Assembly (NCBI GenBank): GCA_021464245.1
Contig: JADCRB010000111.1
Span: 62,001-126,000 of the forward strand
Length of the DNA stretch: 64,000 nucleotides
Source of the DNA: Carallia brachiata
Lineage: Eukaryota > Streptophyta > Magnoliopsida > Malpighiales > Rhizophoraceae
Reading direction: 5' to 3'
Shown here one piece after another: positions 25,004 to 36,616 of the stretch. The notes beneath the pieces were generated by a model. The model ran no database searches. It worked only from the letters and a program-made list of their open reading frames with translations, and was not told the DNA's origin. Each line of letters starts with the position of its first letter. The stretch's first letter is position 1. The translations under genes and the position numbers were made by a program.

Positions 25004-26384
25004 GTGTAAACACGCTACATAGCCATTGGAAGGTTACACACTAGTTGAGGAGAGAAGCATAGTTACGAAGCGTCTTTGTTCCCGACTCTCGATCTCACCC
25101 AAGTTTTTAGAGGTAGTGGCCACTAGGCTATACTTGATTCATGTTAAGTTTTTTTCTTCTAGTTGAGTTGGGAAGATGAGTTAATATAAGGTTCCAAAAT
25201 TAAATTTCACTCAAATTCTTATACTTAGCTGTCACTAGACTATATTCGGTAATTTATGATAATTTATGTAAAATTATTTTCTGTCCATTATATAACATGC
25301 GTAGCTTTTTATGTTTGGTACGTAGCATATGCCGGCTGTGCAGAAGTCATCCTATTTGTTTTACCGACAGCCACGAGTGGGCACTTGAATTTTTCAAGTT
25401 GCACATGTGACTGGCGAAGGAAGATATTCTAGAGTTGGTTAGCTACCCGGCCGCCTAGGCCTAGCGGCTGGGTTTCCACGAGTATATTTCTTTCAGCCAA
25501 TGTTGATCACATTTCCTCAGACATTACAATTGATTAGGAGTACAAAAGGAAAAAAAAGTCCACAAAGCAAGGCCTAAAGATGGGATCATGCCCCACCATA
25601 AGGCTTAATTGTTGAGACATTCGTACGTCAGAAAATTAAAGGCAATCTTAAGTTTGACTAGTGGGTATGGAAAGCTAGAAAAAGAACCCACCCATGAGAT
25701 CATGGAGGATGTAGGAATTTTAGTTCAGTGGAAGCAACATTATACAAGATTACAATTAAATAACTTTAACTAAATTTTGACACATTCATCTTTAATTGAT
25801 TAAATAAATTAGGCTAAAACATTTTATGTACCAAAAAATATTAAGTTAAAATTAACATTCATGTGTTTGACTAACAAATTTAGGCTAAATCATAATTTTA
25901 TGAGTATATATTTTATTTTTGATGTCTAATAAAAAAAATTATTTAACTTAATAATGAAAAACATTACAAATAATACGTACATTTGGTAAAAGAGACAAAA
26001 AGCTAAGTTTATAAAATTTGTGTACATCATATTTTTTATCTAATAAAAAAGAAGGAAAAAATTATTTAACTTAATTTTGACGCAGCCACAAATATAAAGT
26101 AACAAATCAAAACTATTAAAAACTTTTATTCCCACTTATATTTCTTTAACTTATACCTACGTAGTTATGCTAAAAAAATTACTTTTATATTTAATTTTTG
26201 AATGAAGAAGAGTTAGAATTAAATTTTTAGTTGGGACAAATACTATTATCAGTAGAAGCAAGAATAAATTTTTAAGGGATAGTTTCAAAATTCTACAATA
26301 ATTCTACATATTTGTCATTTTTTAGTGGGGCCAATTACCCCCACACCCTAAAACGTGGCTCCGCTGCCATTGCATGAGATTAGT
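25004..26384. other. Intergenic DNA
   Basis: No gene or bounded element recognised; AT-rich throughout except about 25330-25500, which has no open frame of note. Confidence 0.5.
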
Positions 26385-27065
26385 GGGATAAGTAATAAAA
26401 AAGTTTCAAATTTTTTCTAATTTTTTTAATTAAATCTTATACTTTTTAAACATTTCAAATCAGTCCTATACTTTTTAAATTCATTTCAATTAAGTATTAA
26501 TTTGAACAAAATTGCAGTCAACACGTTAACAAGCCTACTGACTAACGGAAATACGTTTTGAAAAGAAAAACACCAAATACCAAAAAAAATTCCTCCAAAT
26601 ACACTCTCTCCAAGTTGATACAAGAAATAATTTCCCACCTTCTAAGAAGCCTCTGAGTTTTGACAAAACAAAAAATTGATCGGATCTCAAAGCTTCTCTC
26701 TCTCTACTTTCCATTTTGCCTTCTGTCTAAGTACAGTAACAACGACAAATTGGGGTGATCTGTTTTTTTTTTTTTGTTGGACATTATTGCCTGAAGTATT
26801 TATTTTCCTCAATTTATTTCCTGGGCCAACTTTAATGGCAGAGGTTGTATTTGGGGATTTTTTTCAGGTATTTAGTGTTTATGTTTTATTCAAACAATAT
26901 TTTCGTTAGTTAATAGACTATTTAACGTGTTGACCACAATTTCATCCAAATTAGTACTTAATTGAAATAAACTAAAAGGTATAGGACTGATTTAAAATGT
27001 TTAAAAGGTTTAAAACTTAATTGAAAAAATTAGAAAAGATTCAGAACTTTTTTATTACTTATCCC
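26385..27065. mobile_element. Mutator-like non-autonomous element with ~150 bp inverted ends
   Basis: The first ~150 bp, starting GGGATAAGTAATAAAAAAGTT, reappear inverted at 26915-27065 with the same order of blocks (CAGTCCTATAC, TTTCAATTAAGTA, GTCAACACGTTAA). The flanks share AGATTAG (GAGATTAGT on the left, TTAGATTAGC on the right), near the 9-bp duplication of Mutator-like elements. The ~370 bp centre differs from the surroundings: a CT-rich block, TTTCCATTTTGCC, then T-rich DNA. It may be captured host DNA, but I cannot name a source. No transposase. Confidence 0.75.
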
Positions 27066-29381
27066 TTAGATTAGCTCACTACACGAATAGATTGAGTTTA
27101 CATTTGTGGTTGATATACATGCCAATCTTACTGTCGAAAATCCAAATAATTTCATAATTTGCCCAACGAAAAAGAAAAAAGAAAAAAGAGAGAGTTTTCA
27201 AAGGGGCAGACATGATGATGGGAATTCATGGAAAGCACGCAGCTAGCTAGCTGTAAGGGAAGAAATTCCTTTGGTGTAAGAAGCTAAGACATTGACGCCT
27301 GCGTACAAGAAATGTCCACGGCAATTTGCCTTTAAGGTGAAACACAAATAGCGAAATTAGAGACCAAAAAGTCGTTGGAGCTAGAGAAAGTGCCCCTGAT
27401 GAACAATCCAAGCAACCCTTATGGTATGGCTGGTGGGGAACATCTACCTTTCCCTTTTCCCTCGTTTGTTTTAAATTCCAAGCTGTTCTTACAGGCAATT
27501 TGTCGTTTCTTTAGGTCCAAGCAAGATTTCCTGTTCCCATCCCTTGTCAAAAGTAAGATGGAGCATATGACTTTGCCGTAAAGAGGAGGCTTGGACACAA
27601 TTTGGGTCTAACACGTGAGGGGGAGAGACATTCATTGCATGAAATATCTCCGTTATATGGTTATACATGTATTTTAAGTAACAATAAAATAACACAATTT
27701 AATTGATAATTTTTAATAATATATATATATATATATATATATTAAAATTTAATTATTAATAATTTATATTATTTTAATTTTATTTTGATTTTACTTAAAA
27801 ATTTTCACATAGTGTATCTTAAACAGTAATTGAAAGAATGTTTAAATTTGCTTTGCGTCCGGGCTTCCTTTACCTTTTTTTTTTTTTTTTTTTTCTTGTG
27901 TTCCCAAACGGAATTGATTGCATGTCCCCCCGGTCAATACATAATGTCAGGAATTCCTGTTCCCTTTTGTGCCAAAGGTCATTGAACATAAATTTGATAG
28001 TTGTCAGCCAACACTTATCATCCATCAGCTTTTAAGTTAATTGGAAACAAAATACTGTTGTTAATTGGAACATAAACTGTGGTTAATTGGAAACAAAATC
28101 TGTGGTCAAGATGTGAGAATCAATTATCATTGATGTTCTCTTTGCTTTTCAATTTAGGTCCTTTCTCAGCCTAAGAGAATTTAATTAATCAAAACAAATT
28201 AATTTTAGAAAATATATTAAAAAAAAACCAAAACTCATCAAAACATCCTCATTTTGAACCCGTTAATAGTGATTTTAACACATTGCTGGTGGAGGGATGC
28301 CCTTGAAATTGACAACTAATAAGATAAAGAGTTTTAATATACAAACACAAAAAATTATAGATGAGAAATAGTCGTATTATAATTGATTGATTGATTTGTG
28401 CAATTAAATAATTTATATTTGCAACAAAAAAATAAATAAAAAATATGTTTTTTTCATATTTATGTATCTTTTTCCATATTCATGTATCTTTTTCCTAAGA
28501 CAAAAATTCACATATAATTAGGCCTTAATTAAACTATGGCATGGTGTCACTGTCCATTACAACATATAGTCTCACCACAGCCAACACCCCTTAAATTATG
28601 TAACTGTATTCAAGGGCAAGAAGGGCTTCATGCGGAGCACGATATTCTAATCCATTGAACATTGATATGAGATTGTGTTTGCTAACTTCAACATCTGTTC
28701 TTTTGTTTTGTTTCTGTACTAACTACTAAGGTCCCAAATTCCAATGCCCTTTTATCCTGTTTCATTGTCCGTGCATGACTTGTCTAGATTCAGCTCTTCA
28801 GTCTTGGTCCTGGTCAACCATCATTCAATTTTCTATGCGGAGGAAATTTTTATTTGATTAAAGATGCTTGTAACTTATTGCGATTCTGGTCCAGACGAAT
28901 GGTTTGGGCAAGCCAATGACAATGAAATTCGCAACAAGAATTTTTAAGTTGTTTGACCGGGGGAGGTAGGTTTTGGCTTTTTTTTTTATTAATAAATTTA
29001 GTTGAATAGTAAATTACCTGATAGAAATAACTTTTTCATTCTTATAACTTGATTTTACTTTATCTAGATTTAAAATTTAATATTTCAAAAATACTCATCT
29101 AAGTTTTTTACCACTAGGCTGTGATAAATATCAATTCATGCATTATAAAATGTTGAGCAATTATTCAAAGTCACTTAAACGTCATTTACGTCCATGGTCC
29201 AATAAGTAGTAGTAACTTGACACGCATGAACCACGTTGAATTTAGGAACCAATAGAAATCATGACAACCTTAAATCGGTTCTTACATGACAAGTGTAGTT
29301 GTCTGCTATGTTGACGACATATCAGATCAGTCCAATCAGTTGTATCTTTGTATATTTCAATGTTTCATTTCATACACTCTC
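27066..29381. other. Intergenic DNA upstream of the Aux/IAA gene
   Basis: No other gene recognised. 27240-27620 is less AT-rich and has short open frames on both strands without any known family. The region from about 28800 is the likely promoter of the Aux/IAA gene; I found no clustered auxin-response elements that I would defend. Confidence 0.45.
27719..27742. repeat. (AT)n microsatellite
   Basis: Twelve AT units inside longer AT-rich DNA. No function indicated. Confidence 0.9.
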
Positions 29382-29388
29382 TATAAAT
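29382..29388 (+). promoter_or_regulatory. TATA box of the Aux/IAA gene
   Basis: TATAAAT lies 76 bp before the ATG at 29458. A run of 23 A residues (29431-29453) then ends four bases before the start codon, so the whole leader is very short and A-rich. Confidence 0.6.
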
Positions 29389-29457
29389 GTAAACCTAAGG
29401 TGGCAACTTATTTGGCTCCAGATCTCTTAGAAAAAAAAAAAAAAAAAAAAAAAGAAA

Positions 29458-30305
29458 ATGGGTAGGGGAGCTGGTAGTAATTCTTCATCATCTCTTGAGA
29501 GCAGCAACTACCCATCTTCTTTTTCACAGCTAATAAGGAGAGATCTTAGCACAGATCTTAGGCTAGGACTTAGCATCTCAGCCTCTCAAGTAGTACAGGG
29601 CAGCCCTTCAATACCAAGGTATATATATATATATATGTATAATGGACAAAGATTTATGCAAATGGGTGTTAATTTTATGTTGAAATTTGTCTAAAGAGTT
29701 TCTGATTTTGGGTGTTTGAATTTTTGTTATAGCGAGCAACCGGTGGACTGGCCGCCGATCAATCCATTTCTGAGGCAGGCATTAGCAGCAGAAGAGAATG
29801 AGTGCAACAGCGCCACATTCTTTGTCAAGGTTTACATGGAAGGCATCCCAATTGGGAGGAAATTGAACCTATTAGCACATGATGGCTATCATGACTTAAT
29901 AAGGACTCTTGACCAAATGTTCAACACCACCATTATCTGTTAAGCAACCCCTTTTTTTGGTCTCTTTTTGAGTACTTTTTTTTTAAAAATATAATCGAAC
30001 TTATTGTGAAGAATCAACCCAATGAATGTATTAACAAGCTGAAATTGGCATGATTCAAGCAGGGGCTGACATGGATGGGGAGCATAGTGGCAGATGTCAT
30101 GTGCTAACATATGAAGATAAAGAAGGAGATTGGCTGATGGTTGGGGATGTTCCTTGGGAGTAAGGAACATTTCTTTATTTCATGTGTTAAACAAACATAA
30201 AAGCAAGCACAATTGTAACTCCTTGACATTATCATCTGCTGCTTGTTTTGCAGAATGTTCTTATCCTCTGTGAAGAGATTAAAGATCACCAGGGCAGACA
30301 AGTGA
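29458..30305 (+). CDS. Aux/IAA repressor, IAA20/IAA30 type without a normal degron
   Basis: Four exons (29458-29618, 29733-29938, 30063-30159, 30254-30305) give 171 residues in frame with no defect. Domain I is the EAR-type LRLGLS inside [13 protein letters not shown]. The C-terminal PB1 part is complete: [19 protein letters not shown] and [13 protein letters not shown] (domain III), [19 protein letters not shown] and SVKRLKI (domain IV). Domain II, the auxin degron whose core is GWPPV, is replaced by VDWPPI with Asp for the essential Gly. The family represses auxin-response genes by binding ARF factors in the nucleus; members without the degron escape rapid auxin-induced turnover. The start MGRG..SSSS..ESS and the short length match Arabidopsis IAA20 and IAA30. 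No nuclear-localisation Lys/Arg pair of the usual kind is seen in the centre. The family call is certain; the subgroup is strongly supported by sequence and neighbours. Confidence 0.94.
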
Positions 30306-30927
30306 AGTTTTTTGGGTCATCCTTAATTTTGTGCAGAATTTCATGGTTCACATCAAATAGGTAGAGGGAAAACTAGAAGTCTAGAACTGAATCTGCTGAT
30401 AGAATCACACTTGTAGATTTCACGCAAAAATGAGAGAAAATAGAGAGTTTTTTTCTGTTTGCTGCGAATTGCTTTCATGGGTTTTCTTTAGTTATAATGC
30501 AAAACTGTTTCTGTAAACTGCAAAACAATCTAACTGTTTCAGCAGCAATAAAGATGATTAATTCTGTCAGTTCTGAGCTGCTTTTACAAGACCATTATCT
30601 GTGGATCAATTAATTGGTGTTTCTGAGAATTTTGTATGCAATTCTAACAATATTGCCCTTTACTATATTTCCATAATTTTTCAATTGCACTCTCACAAAA
30701 AAAAGTTCGTCGATTTTTATTTTCGAGTACGAATAAATTCATGAGAATTGAGAGCAAGAAGGATTTGTCAACGAAAAATGAAATGAAACAGAATCTTTTG
30801 TATCAAATAAATATTTTTCCACTAGCATTTCACAACAAAAAGAAGGAAAAAAAGGGGCCAGCCAGCAAGCACGTACAGAATTATTGTACAGCTATCATTG
30901 TAGAAACAGAAATTAAATTGGAAATTC
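30306..30927. other. Gap between convergent IAA and chitinase genes
   Basis: The Aux/IAA and chitinase genes converge here. The stretch should contain both 3' UTRs. No other gene is seen. Confidence 0.55.
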
Positions 30928-32164
30928 TCAACTAAAAGGCTTCTGATTTTCACAATCCAAGTTAACACCAGTATCAACGTTAAACAACTTGGCATATCTC
31001 CGGAAATATCCAATCCGATCGTTGACTCGTGCATCATTTGGTATTCCACATTCAAGACCACCGTTGATGACATTGGTGACCAATCCATATCCGGCCGTCC
31101 GATAGCAGCAATGTCAGCTTTTGTAGGAACATATTTTCCAACCATGACATTGTGGCAAGACGGCTTTGGCCTCTGCTCGGTCATCCAAAACCATAGAGCT
31201 GTTTTGAATGCAATCAAGGAGTTGTTAGATACTATATCTGGGTTCCTTAGGCCATCAAACCCCAAGGCCTTGCCTGCTGGTCCATAATTGTAATTCCTGC
31301 CAAATAAGCTCAAAATCATGTGATGCTAAAGAACATATATAAAATAAATAACCGAACTCCGAGACCTCACTTAGAGTTAAATCCTCCTCTCCTAATTCAA
31401 TTGAAGTGACAAAAAACAAACATAAAATGAATCCCATTTAATCATTTTTTTTAAAATTTATTAAGCTATTATTTCTTCCAAAAGCTTAAGTTGTTAAAAG
31501 AAGTTTAGATATAGATTATTATTAACTCTAACATGTTTCCTCCTGTTAAAACCCATTGGACTAGCAGAATTTGAATATAAGATCAGTTAATCAGAAAGTT
31601 CAAATACCATGTCAATAAACTATTCCTTCTAAAAGTTTAAGCTATCAGACGAGACTAGAATATGAATCATATATTAACTCTAACATACTTAATGTAATAC
31701 CATGAGAGTTGAATGGGTCCTCTTCCTTTGTAAGATATGCCAGGGTAACAAGGCCATTGGGTGTTGGTGGAGTCGCAGTAATTGCTTTGTGGATTCACTT
31801 CCTCTTTGAAGCACAGACCCCATGCATATGGTCCATCAGGTGCAGTAGCCCACCCACCCGTGGTCTCATGGGAAATTTGAGCAAGAAATGCTGCAATTTC
31901 GCGCTTTCGCGTGACCAAACTTCCTGTATTACCAAACATTGGGAAACATTTGGTTGCTCTAATGAAAGATTCGTAGGTGTAGAAGTCCTTTCCGGGGCAT
32001 GCATTGTCGTCCTTGTGTAGAAATATGGCATTATACAGGTCTTTGCTAATAAGAGAAGAGATGTCTTTTGCCATATAGCCCCTGGCTTCGGCTTTATATG
32101 AAATAGAAGAAAGGACGACCCAGCAAAACATTACAGAGAGAAACGTGAGAGCAGAGGATGCCAT
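30928..32164 (-). CDS. Secreted GH19 chitinase, class II type, one-base frame break
   Basis: Two exons on the minus strand (32164-31701 and 31296-30928). An N-terminal signal peptide [20 protein letters not shown] ends near AEARG, and the GH19 catalytic domain follows directly, with no chitin-binding domain. SHETTGGW carries the catalytic Glu, and CFKEE with [23 protein letters not shown] and NYNYGPAG are family landmarks. The enzyme hydrolyses chitin in the apoplast, with a defence or wall-related role. After TKADIAA the frame is lost: one A is missing near 31102, so the true C-terminal block ([10 protein letters not shown], then YFRRYAKL and a final Cys) is read only in the next frame, which ends in TGA at 30930-30928. 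As written the product has a wrong C-terminus and runs on to about 30822. A second ATG 15 bp upstream (32179) is possible. Family certain; functional state open. Confidence 0.9.
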
Positions 32165-35100
32165 TTTGGGTATTTGCATTGCTTGAAAATGGAAGTGACA
32201 AAGTCTACTTATATACAAGTATGGTGTGCCGCATGTTATGATTGATGACTTTGTAATGTGGTCAAGAGGAAGAATTCGTTTGTGATTTATGAGTCAGAGA
32301 TCAACATTTGACTTGTTCCGGTTCTTCCAGGGCTGTGTTATAAAATTGTGTTTTCTTTAATTAAATAAATGAGAATGGTTGATTTTCTTTTGCTTATTTC
32401 TTACTGGTCAATCTACATAGCTCGTGTTCGCAGTTGTCTTAGCCTTTCATATTCATGTGTGCACTCGATCAAATCTACGTGAGTCTTTCTCGAAGTGGAA
32501 ATGTTGTCACCAAGCAACAAATTTTTTCCCTTGCAAAGTTTTTTTTTTTTTGGTGTGTGTTGTGGCCTTGTGGGGTGGGGGAGGTATTCTTTCATTCCAA
32601 TTTGACCCACACTGCTTTTTTTTTTTTTTTTTCCAGAAAGAAATAGAAAAAGGGATGGTGCCTGTGATTCTGTTTATGCTTACAGGATAAGAAGAGAAAG
32701 GATGGTTGTGGTATTTTTTGGTAAGAATATAGTCATGATATTTATAGTGTCAAACAATAAGTTGTAAGTTTAATTCTATTATTTAACTATAGTAGAATTT
32801 GAATCTGTGATCTTTCATACAAATCTGAATATTTGAACCAATTGAACCACATGAGCGAATAGTTTGACCCACACAATTGATGAATGCATTCCAATATTTC
32901 ATGTTTAGACCAAGAGCAATGTCAATTTCCTATTGCTGAGCTCCTTTTTTTTTTTTTTGAATTTTTTGTGGATAAAATTTCTTCCAAGCAATAAATCATT
33001 TTGTAAGATTGAGCCTAAAGGATGAGAGAAATTAATAAAGATTGCACTTTGTTCTATAAATGCACAATATTGATGAATTTTAGATACAATAAATTTGCGG
33101 GAATTGGAGAAAGCAAAAAATAAAGAAATTATAGAGAGGAAAGCAATAAAGAAGGGGGGAAAAAATAGACAGAATTTGTCAACTAAAAGCATGTTTGATT
33201 TGATGCACAACCAGAGTGGAGACCAAGCACTACGATAATAAGTCGCGCAATTGCTATTTTGAGAAGTCTCCACCTCCACTATGTGGGTCAATGGGTGGTA
33301 GGTGGACTTAGATGGATGCATTAACATCATGAGATACATAATAAAAAATTAAATTTAAAATGTAAAGTTTTAAGTTCAAATTATAATTGAAGAAAAAAAC
33401 ACTCGAGACAACTTCTAAGCGAGGTTTAAACGATCAAGTGCTTGCCGTGTGTGTGTAGCAAGTGCACGCACTACGAAGACTGCAAATCAGCAAAACTAAA
33501 GATATTTTGTAATTCTACCTTTCCTCGTTTACCAAAGTAAATTCGATTTTACTAGAACGCAAACTGCGATCTTCCTCGCCCTTGTCTAGAATAATTCACC
33601 TACACTAATCTGATATTTGGCTGCTGCCATTTTGATCCGTTCCTCTATGTCCTATTAACAATGGCATTTAACATTTGCCAATAGGCTGTGTGCACTGATT
33701 AGCTGCCAGTTGTCGATTCATCGTTCTAGAAGACTTTGAAAATTGTTTTCCACTGGCCGTTCATATATTAAATTACAAAAAAACAGAGCAAAATTGTTTT
33801 CCATTGGCTGTTTTCAAAAGAGACATTCAAAAAGTACATGTACTTTGTTATGAGGGTGGACAAAGTCATGGTGTGCGTCTGCGAGAGCAGGATCTTATCA
33901 GATTATGATAAATGACGACGAGGGCGCTACGCGGATCCCTCTTGTTCGGGAGAACAACACGAGAGTAGGCTACAATGCTGATGAATATATCGGAGAATTA
34001 TTGCAAAAAGAAAGATTGCATAGTTATATTTAAAAAATAAAAAATAGTAACGCATTTTTATTTAATAATTTTTATTTATTTATTTAATAATTTATATTAT
34101 TTTATTATTATTTTTTAAAGTAATTTTTGTGAACCGGTTATTTTTTTAAGGTTAGGCAGATGAGATCAAAGCTTTCAGGCTTACAGCTTTCAATTTAGTT
34201 CAGAACAGGGATGACCAGAATAACCAATGCTGGAAAGCAACGCTTTCCTCGGCAGAAGTCGAAGCCCTTCTGGCTAGAGATCCCTAAATAATTTTTTTTT
34301 TATAACTTAAAAAAGGTATATTGTAAATATATCGACTATTAAATCTGTGAGTTAAAATCAGATCTATGTCTCTAAATAACGTGAATGAGCTATATGAGCA
34401 AAGATACATGCGAAAAAATTAAGCACTTTTGGAGTGAAAAAGACTTCTTAATTCGGATATGTGTAATGAGTTATATTATCAAGGGAAAAATAAAGTTGCA
34501 TAGGCACGCACTCAGAGGCCATTGCATTAGTATTTTTTACGGTGAATAATGATATTTTATCAAGATTCAATCTATTAATTTTTTTTATTAACTTATGTGG
34601 CAAGATATCGTTACTTTTATCGTGACCATTAATTTTACGTTTTTATCTTTTAATAAATGATTGGAGTTAAAACTACAAACATACAAATACAATATCGGCC
34701 TGAAAGTGTAAAGTGCCTCTATGCAATGAAAAATGAGATTTCTGCCGTTCAAAAGGATAGCCCAGGGGGCTCTTGCGGGCTCAATAATAATATGTTAATT
34801 GTCCATTGACCCAATCCATTCCACACGTTAGGTTCTAATACCAAATCCACCCAGGTTGGAAAATGATTAGTATTTCAAATCCAAAGTTAGCCACTTGGGC
34901 TAATAATCCTAATGCCACTATGCCTTTGGATTTGGGAGGAGGTCGTGGACTTAAAATTATTTTTTTAAAATTTTGTAAATTTAGATCAATTAATTGAGAG
35001 AGAGAAATAATTAAAGAGGTTAAAAATTTGAATCTTTGATCTCTCATTTACTGACATATTACTAATACTATTTAAATTAAAATCATTTGAGTTACAAGCT

Positions 35101-36450
35101 AATAGCGTACAATTAAATTTCACTTCTCCCTTTAATCTCTCTTGTTAAATAAGATGAGGTACAAAGGACTAATTTCACTGGTCAAATGACTGATAATAGT
35201 CCCTCTCCACTAATAGCTGTATTTTTAGTGTTTTATAAAAAAAATATATATATCTTAAGATACATCTCAATAGTTAATTTGAAGATTTTTAAGATAAAAG
35301 TCTTGTATTTTAATTTTGTCAATTGAGATGTAAAATTTATAAAAATATAAAAAATTATTTGTATCGTATCTAATGGAAAAAAATCCAAAGTGAAATTCAT
35401 TAAGAACGACACGCACGCGAGCATAAGAAACCAGCGCATTGGGAAGAACGATGCCCAATAGCAATTTCAACAACCCACGAGAACTCGAGTTAAGAAAAGA
35501 AGACCCTTGTCTTCAATCACCAAACTCGAAACCCTTCTATATTTGTACTTTGGCTCGACCCCTTGAATATTTAGACAATGTTATTTTCAGTGTAGTATTT
35601 TACAAGGTTTTTTTTTTTCAAATTTGCACAATAACAAAAAATTCATTGATATTATATACTTATAAACTTTATTTATATTTTTTAGTTCACTAGAAAATCT
35701 ATTGAGATGTAAACAATGCAATAAAGTAATTCTTTACATTCTTATAAGCCTTACAGCTCCTTTGCATAATTAAAATTTCCATAAATTCCACATATCCTTT
35801 GCAGAATTAGAATTCAAGATTTTCAAGATGCAAGTATTAAGTTTTAATTACTGGAGTATTCTTTATGAAACTTAGTTATATTTTTTTCTTTATATAAATA
35901 ATATTTTTAAATATTTACAAAATGGATTGGAAATTATTACCCACAAATTCAATCCAGCTTTTCTTTTTTTTCTTTTTTTTCCCCCCAGGGTTTGGGGTGT
36001 AGGGCATTATTCGGTTGAGTTTTGAATTTCGGGTAACATCTAATGCAAGTGCCCCCATATAGTTCTATGGAAATCAATTCCCACGAAGAGATAGAAGATG
36101 CATACTTTCACGATCGGCTCTTATGGTGGTCTCCAGTTCTTAGAGAACGTATAAGAAAAGGAAGAGAAATTTTTGATATAAGGGAATTAATGTAGCCTAC
36201 ATCACAAAGGCCGGCCGTTTACATTTGAAACAATTAGTTTGAAGAAAATGGAAACTGCATGCAAATTTAAAAGAAGACTCGTGTTTCTATACATCTTGCC
36301 AGAGATATCCTTCGTTCGTCATTCGTTTTCTCCATTCATCTTCAGATCTTCTTCCTTATTTTTTTTTCTTATTTTCCCATTAAAACACTTAATTATTAAT
36401 TCATGACAACTTTCGTGTAAAAAAGGGGGCATGGATATACCGCCCGAAAG
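32165..36450. other. Gene-poor interval downstream of nothing recognisable, part 1
   Basis: Upstream side of the chitinase gene followed by AT-rich DNA. Poly(T) runs at about 32540, 32620 and 32945. A short inverted repeat (ATACATCTCAATAGTTAA at 35263 against CAATTGAGATGTAAAA at 35321) and a related ATTGAGATGTAAA at 35701 hint at an old MITE. No coding region is supported. Confidence 0.5.
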
Positions 36451-36616
36451 TTTTTGTCTGAGTTTTACTTGAATTGTAATGAATCTTTAATTTTCTAAAA
36501 TAACAGTAGTTTTTTCTACGAAAAAAAAAAGAAGTGAATTATTTTTTTTTTGTTGTTGTAGAAAGTATAATTTTAGTTGTAGAAAATTAAAAATCTGTTG
36601 CAATTTAGACAAACCT
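36451..36616. mobile_element. MITE family C, copy 1
   Basis: Left part TTTTTGTCTGAGTTTTACTTGAATTGTAATGA...TTTAATTTTCTA is roughly inverted at the right (TAGAAAATTAAAAATCTGTTGCAATTTAGACAAA). The right part matches 45080-45130. Non-coding; target duplication not clear. Confidence 0.45.
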
